From: Spirochaetia bacterium
Lineage (GTDB): Bacteria; Spirochaetota; Spirochaetia; Treponematales; Breznakiellaceae
DNA: 6,487 nt
Assembly (NCBI GenBank): GCA_025997675.1
Contig: BNUX01000110.1
Coordinates: forward strand, 1-6,487
Direction of reading: 5' to 3'
Shown: one piece after another, positions 4,804 to 6,487 of the stretch
How the letters are laid out: every line of letters begins with the position of its first letter
Position numbering within the stretch: position 1 is the stretch's first letter
The notes under the pieces: model-generated
Database searches by the model: none
Told to the model about the DNA's origin: nothing
Seen by the model: only the letters and a program-made list of their open reading frames with translations
Program-made: the position numbers and the translations under genes

Positions 4804-6465
4804 TCAAATACTGCGGTATATATTCTTGTACACTTTCCACCATTCGGCGGTTTTATACGCATCCAGGCTGCCGGAGGGCACATATATAGACACCGAAGTT
4901 CCATAAAATACCAATTCCGGTCTATACTTAAAATCGGTGCTTGTTGATGACGGGGGATTTATCATCCGGAGGGTTGCCTTCCTGATGCCGGAATCCTGAA
5001 ATGCCCTTGCTCCGATTGCGGTCACGGTACTGGGTACGGTTATTTCGGTAAGGGATTTACAAGAATTGAAAGCTTGATATCCGATGGAGGTCAGGCCTTC
5101 GGGCAGGTTTATTGTGGCAAGGGCGGTACAAGCAGAAAATGCCGTGTTTCCGATACGTTGTAATCCGCCGGGCAAAATTACCGAGGTAAGTGTTGTCGAT
5201 GCACTGAATGTATTTTCTGGTATTTCGGTAAGCCCGGTAGCGGAAAGGTCTACCGAGGTAACCCCTATCCCGGAATTGTGTGTCCGAAAGGTTTCGGATA
5301 AATCGGTCACATGGGCGGGGACCACGATGTCGCCGGGAACGGTATATTTAAGTATATGGCCGTTCTTTATCAGCAGTTTCCTGCTTTTATCGGTACTCCA
5401 GACGCCGGAGCCGTTTACGGTAATGCGCAGGTCCGGCGAACAGCCCCGGAATACCTGTTGTCCGAATGGGTTGGGGTGGGTGGAGACGCCGGGCAGGGAA
5501 TTCGCCGCTATGGTAAGCGACCTGAGATTCGTACAATTATGGAAGGCCCGGTCGGGAATAAATTTAAGGGACGCGGGCAGGGTTACTGCGGTAATAACCG
5601 TGTTCTCTGCCGCAAAGTTCGCCGATATCTCATACCCTTCGGGGATGGTGAGTGTCTGTACCCCCGGCGCCGCAATGACGGTGGGAAGTATAACAGGTGT
5701 TGCACCCACATTACTGTGGTTGTGGTTCCGGTCAACTAACAGTCTCCCGTCCTGAAGGGTCGTATACCGGGAATTAAGCGGATCAACGGCAAAGGTAGTA
5801 AGGGAAGAACTGCCGATAAATGCGGGGACATAACTGGCGCCGGGAAGTTTACTCCCTATGTCGCTCACCGATGCGGGTATGGATACATACGCAAGGTTCA
5901 CACAGTTTTCAAAGGTGCCGGGACCGATATATTCCAGCCCCTCGGGCAGGATAACGGCTGCCAGGTATTTCCCGTTTGGCCGGTGTTCCGCCGTGGTTCC
6001 GGCATAGAAACCTTCCTGATCACTATACGGTATACTCCCGCTCATATCCAGGGCAACGTACTTCCCCAGCAGGGAGTCAAAGAGTCCTGCCAGCAAATCG
6101 TAGGAATTGTTCCCCCTCGATGTGGAGGCGCCGGTTCCCTTCAGCGTACCCATATCGACGTTCAGTTTGATATACACCGGATTGGCGGCGCTGTTGCCCG
6201 GAAAGTCGGCGGCCAGGTAGCTCCGTAGCGCGGTAAGCCCCTCAATCGTTACCCACGATTCCGGGGGGACATCCGGGTTGTACCTCGGCGTGTCATCCGT
6301 AACCGGCGTGTCATCCGTAACCGGCGCGCTATCCGTAACCGGCGCGCTATCCGCAGAGGCGCCCCTGTTGTCTGCGATACTGTTTGCCGGCTGACTACAG
6401 CCCAGTAACACCGTAACTATCAGGATACCGAATCCTGATACCAAAACGTTTGCTTTCATCATCAT
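4804..6465 (-). CDS. BspA-type leucine-rich repeat lipoprotein
   Basis: This is a 553-residue predicted surface lipoprotein. The signal peptide ends VLLGC with lipidated Cys23. A Ser/Asp/Pro/Thr linker built of six-residue repeats (about 38-60, units like SAPVTD and DTPVTD) leads to a region (about 68-145: WVTIEGLTALRSYLA to KYVALDMSGS) that I know as a common lead-in of treponeme BspA-like proteins. Residues about 165-500 hold LRR_5/BspA repeats: LPEGLEYIGPGTFENC (173-188), LPASLKFIPDRAFHNC (296-311), LPGGLQRIGNTAFSAC (431-446), LPEGLTSIGYQAFNSC (454-469) and VPSTVTAIGARAFQDS (477-492). The C-terminus IYVPSGSLDAYKTAEWWKVY is a typical BspA cap. Relatives bind host proteins, other bacteria or matrix; here a role in adhesion is inferred. 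Three consecutive ATG codons begin the gene. AAGGAG (6470-6475) is 4 bases from the first and 7 from the second, so the start may be two to three residues shorter. Confidence 0.92.
   Translation of the reverse strand: MMMKANVLVSGFGILIVTVLLGCSQPANSIADNRGASADSAPVTDSAPVTDDTPVTDDTPRYNPDVPPESWVTIEGLTALRSYLAADFPGNSAANPVYIKLNVDMGTLKGTGASTSRGNNSYDLLAGLFDSLLGKYVALDMSGSIPYSDQEGFYAGTTAEHRPNGKYLAAVILPEGLEYIGPGTFENCVNLAYVSIPASVSDIGSKLPGASYVPAFIGSSSLTTFAVDPLNSRYTTLQDGRLLVDRNHNHSNVGATPVILPTVIAAPGVQTLTIPEGYEISANFAAENTVITAVTLPASLKFIPDRAFHNCTNLRSLTIAANSLPGVSTHPNPFGQQVFRGCSPDLRITVNGSGVWSTDKSRKLLIKNGHILKYTVPGDIVVPAHVTDLSETFRTHNSGIGVTSVDLSATGLTEIPENTFSASTTLTSVILPGGLQRIGNTAFSACTALATINLPEGLTSIGYQAFNSCKSLTEITVPSTVTAIGARAFQDSGIRKATLRMINPPSSTSTDFKYRPELVFYGTSVSIYVPSGSLDAYKTAEWWKVYKNIYRSI
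6287..6358. repeat. Four 18-base tandem repeats in the lipoprotein linker
   Basis: Units 6287-6304, 6305-6322, 6323-6340 and 6341-6358 share the core ggcgtgtcatccgtaacc. The first two are identical, the third differs at two positions and the fourth also diverges at its end. Each unit encodes six residues of the tether between the lipid anchor and the first folded domain. Gain or loss of a unit would preserve the frame. Confidence 0.9.
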
Positions 6466-6487
6466 AATGCTCCTTATCTCCTACAGC

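Noticed and set aside
5084..5755. A 223-codon plus-strand open frame inside the leucine-rich repeat gene
   Set aside because: It lies wholly antisense to a clear BspA-type coding region. It has no recognisable domain and is explained by the repeat composition of the real gene.

Overview
The window looks like a spirochaete chromosome, most likely a termite-gut type treponeme. That is inferred from three lipoproteins with treponeme-style signal peptides, a BspA-type leucine-rich repeat lipoprotein, a TonB-dependent outer-membrane receptor, good Shine-Dalgarno sites, and coding DNA that is GC-rich for the genus (GC judged by eye, not computed). No RNA gene, CRISPR array, transposase or phage gene was found. 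No stretch over 300 bases lacks a gene.

Layout: four envelope genes are on the minus strand and two small toxin-antitoxin cassettes are on the plus strand between them. Bases 1-1366 (minus) hold the N-terminal 455 residues of a TonB-dependent receptor that runs off the left edge. Bases 1392-2092 (plus) hold a VapB-like antitoxin and a shortened VapC/PIN toxin. Bases 2093-3997 (minus) hold a two-gene operon: a beta-propeller-like lipoprotein followed by a lipoprotein carrying only a 5'-nucleotidase C-terminal domain. Bases 4018-4734 (plus) hold a second cassette whose PIN toxin is intact. Bases 4804-6465 (minus) hold the leucine-rich repeat lipoprotein.

The two cassettes share a nearly identical promoter block, including an 11-base dyad over the -35 element, and an identical first 29 coding bases. 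Their antitoxin C-termini and toxins are unrelated in detail. Each promoter sits in a 74-75 base divergent gap in front of an envelope gene that starts with TTG or GTG. The first toxin gene carries a perfect 14-base inverted repeat in frame at its start. Its catalytic C-terminal half is replaced by a short hydrophobic tail, and its stop codon directly abuts the next gene's stop.

The envelope proteins look like a surface and uptake set: a receptor in the outer membrane and three lipid-anchored proteins with repeat or ligand-binding folds. The cassettes are probably independent accessory modules. A regulatory link between them and the divergent envelope genes is possible but unproven.
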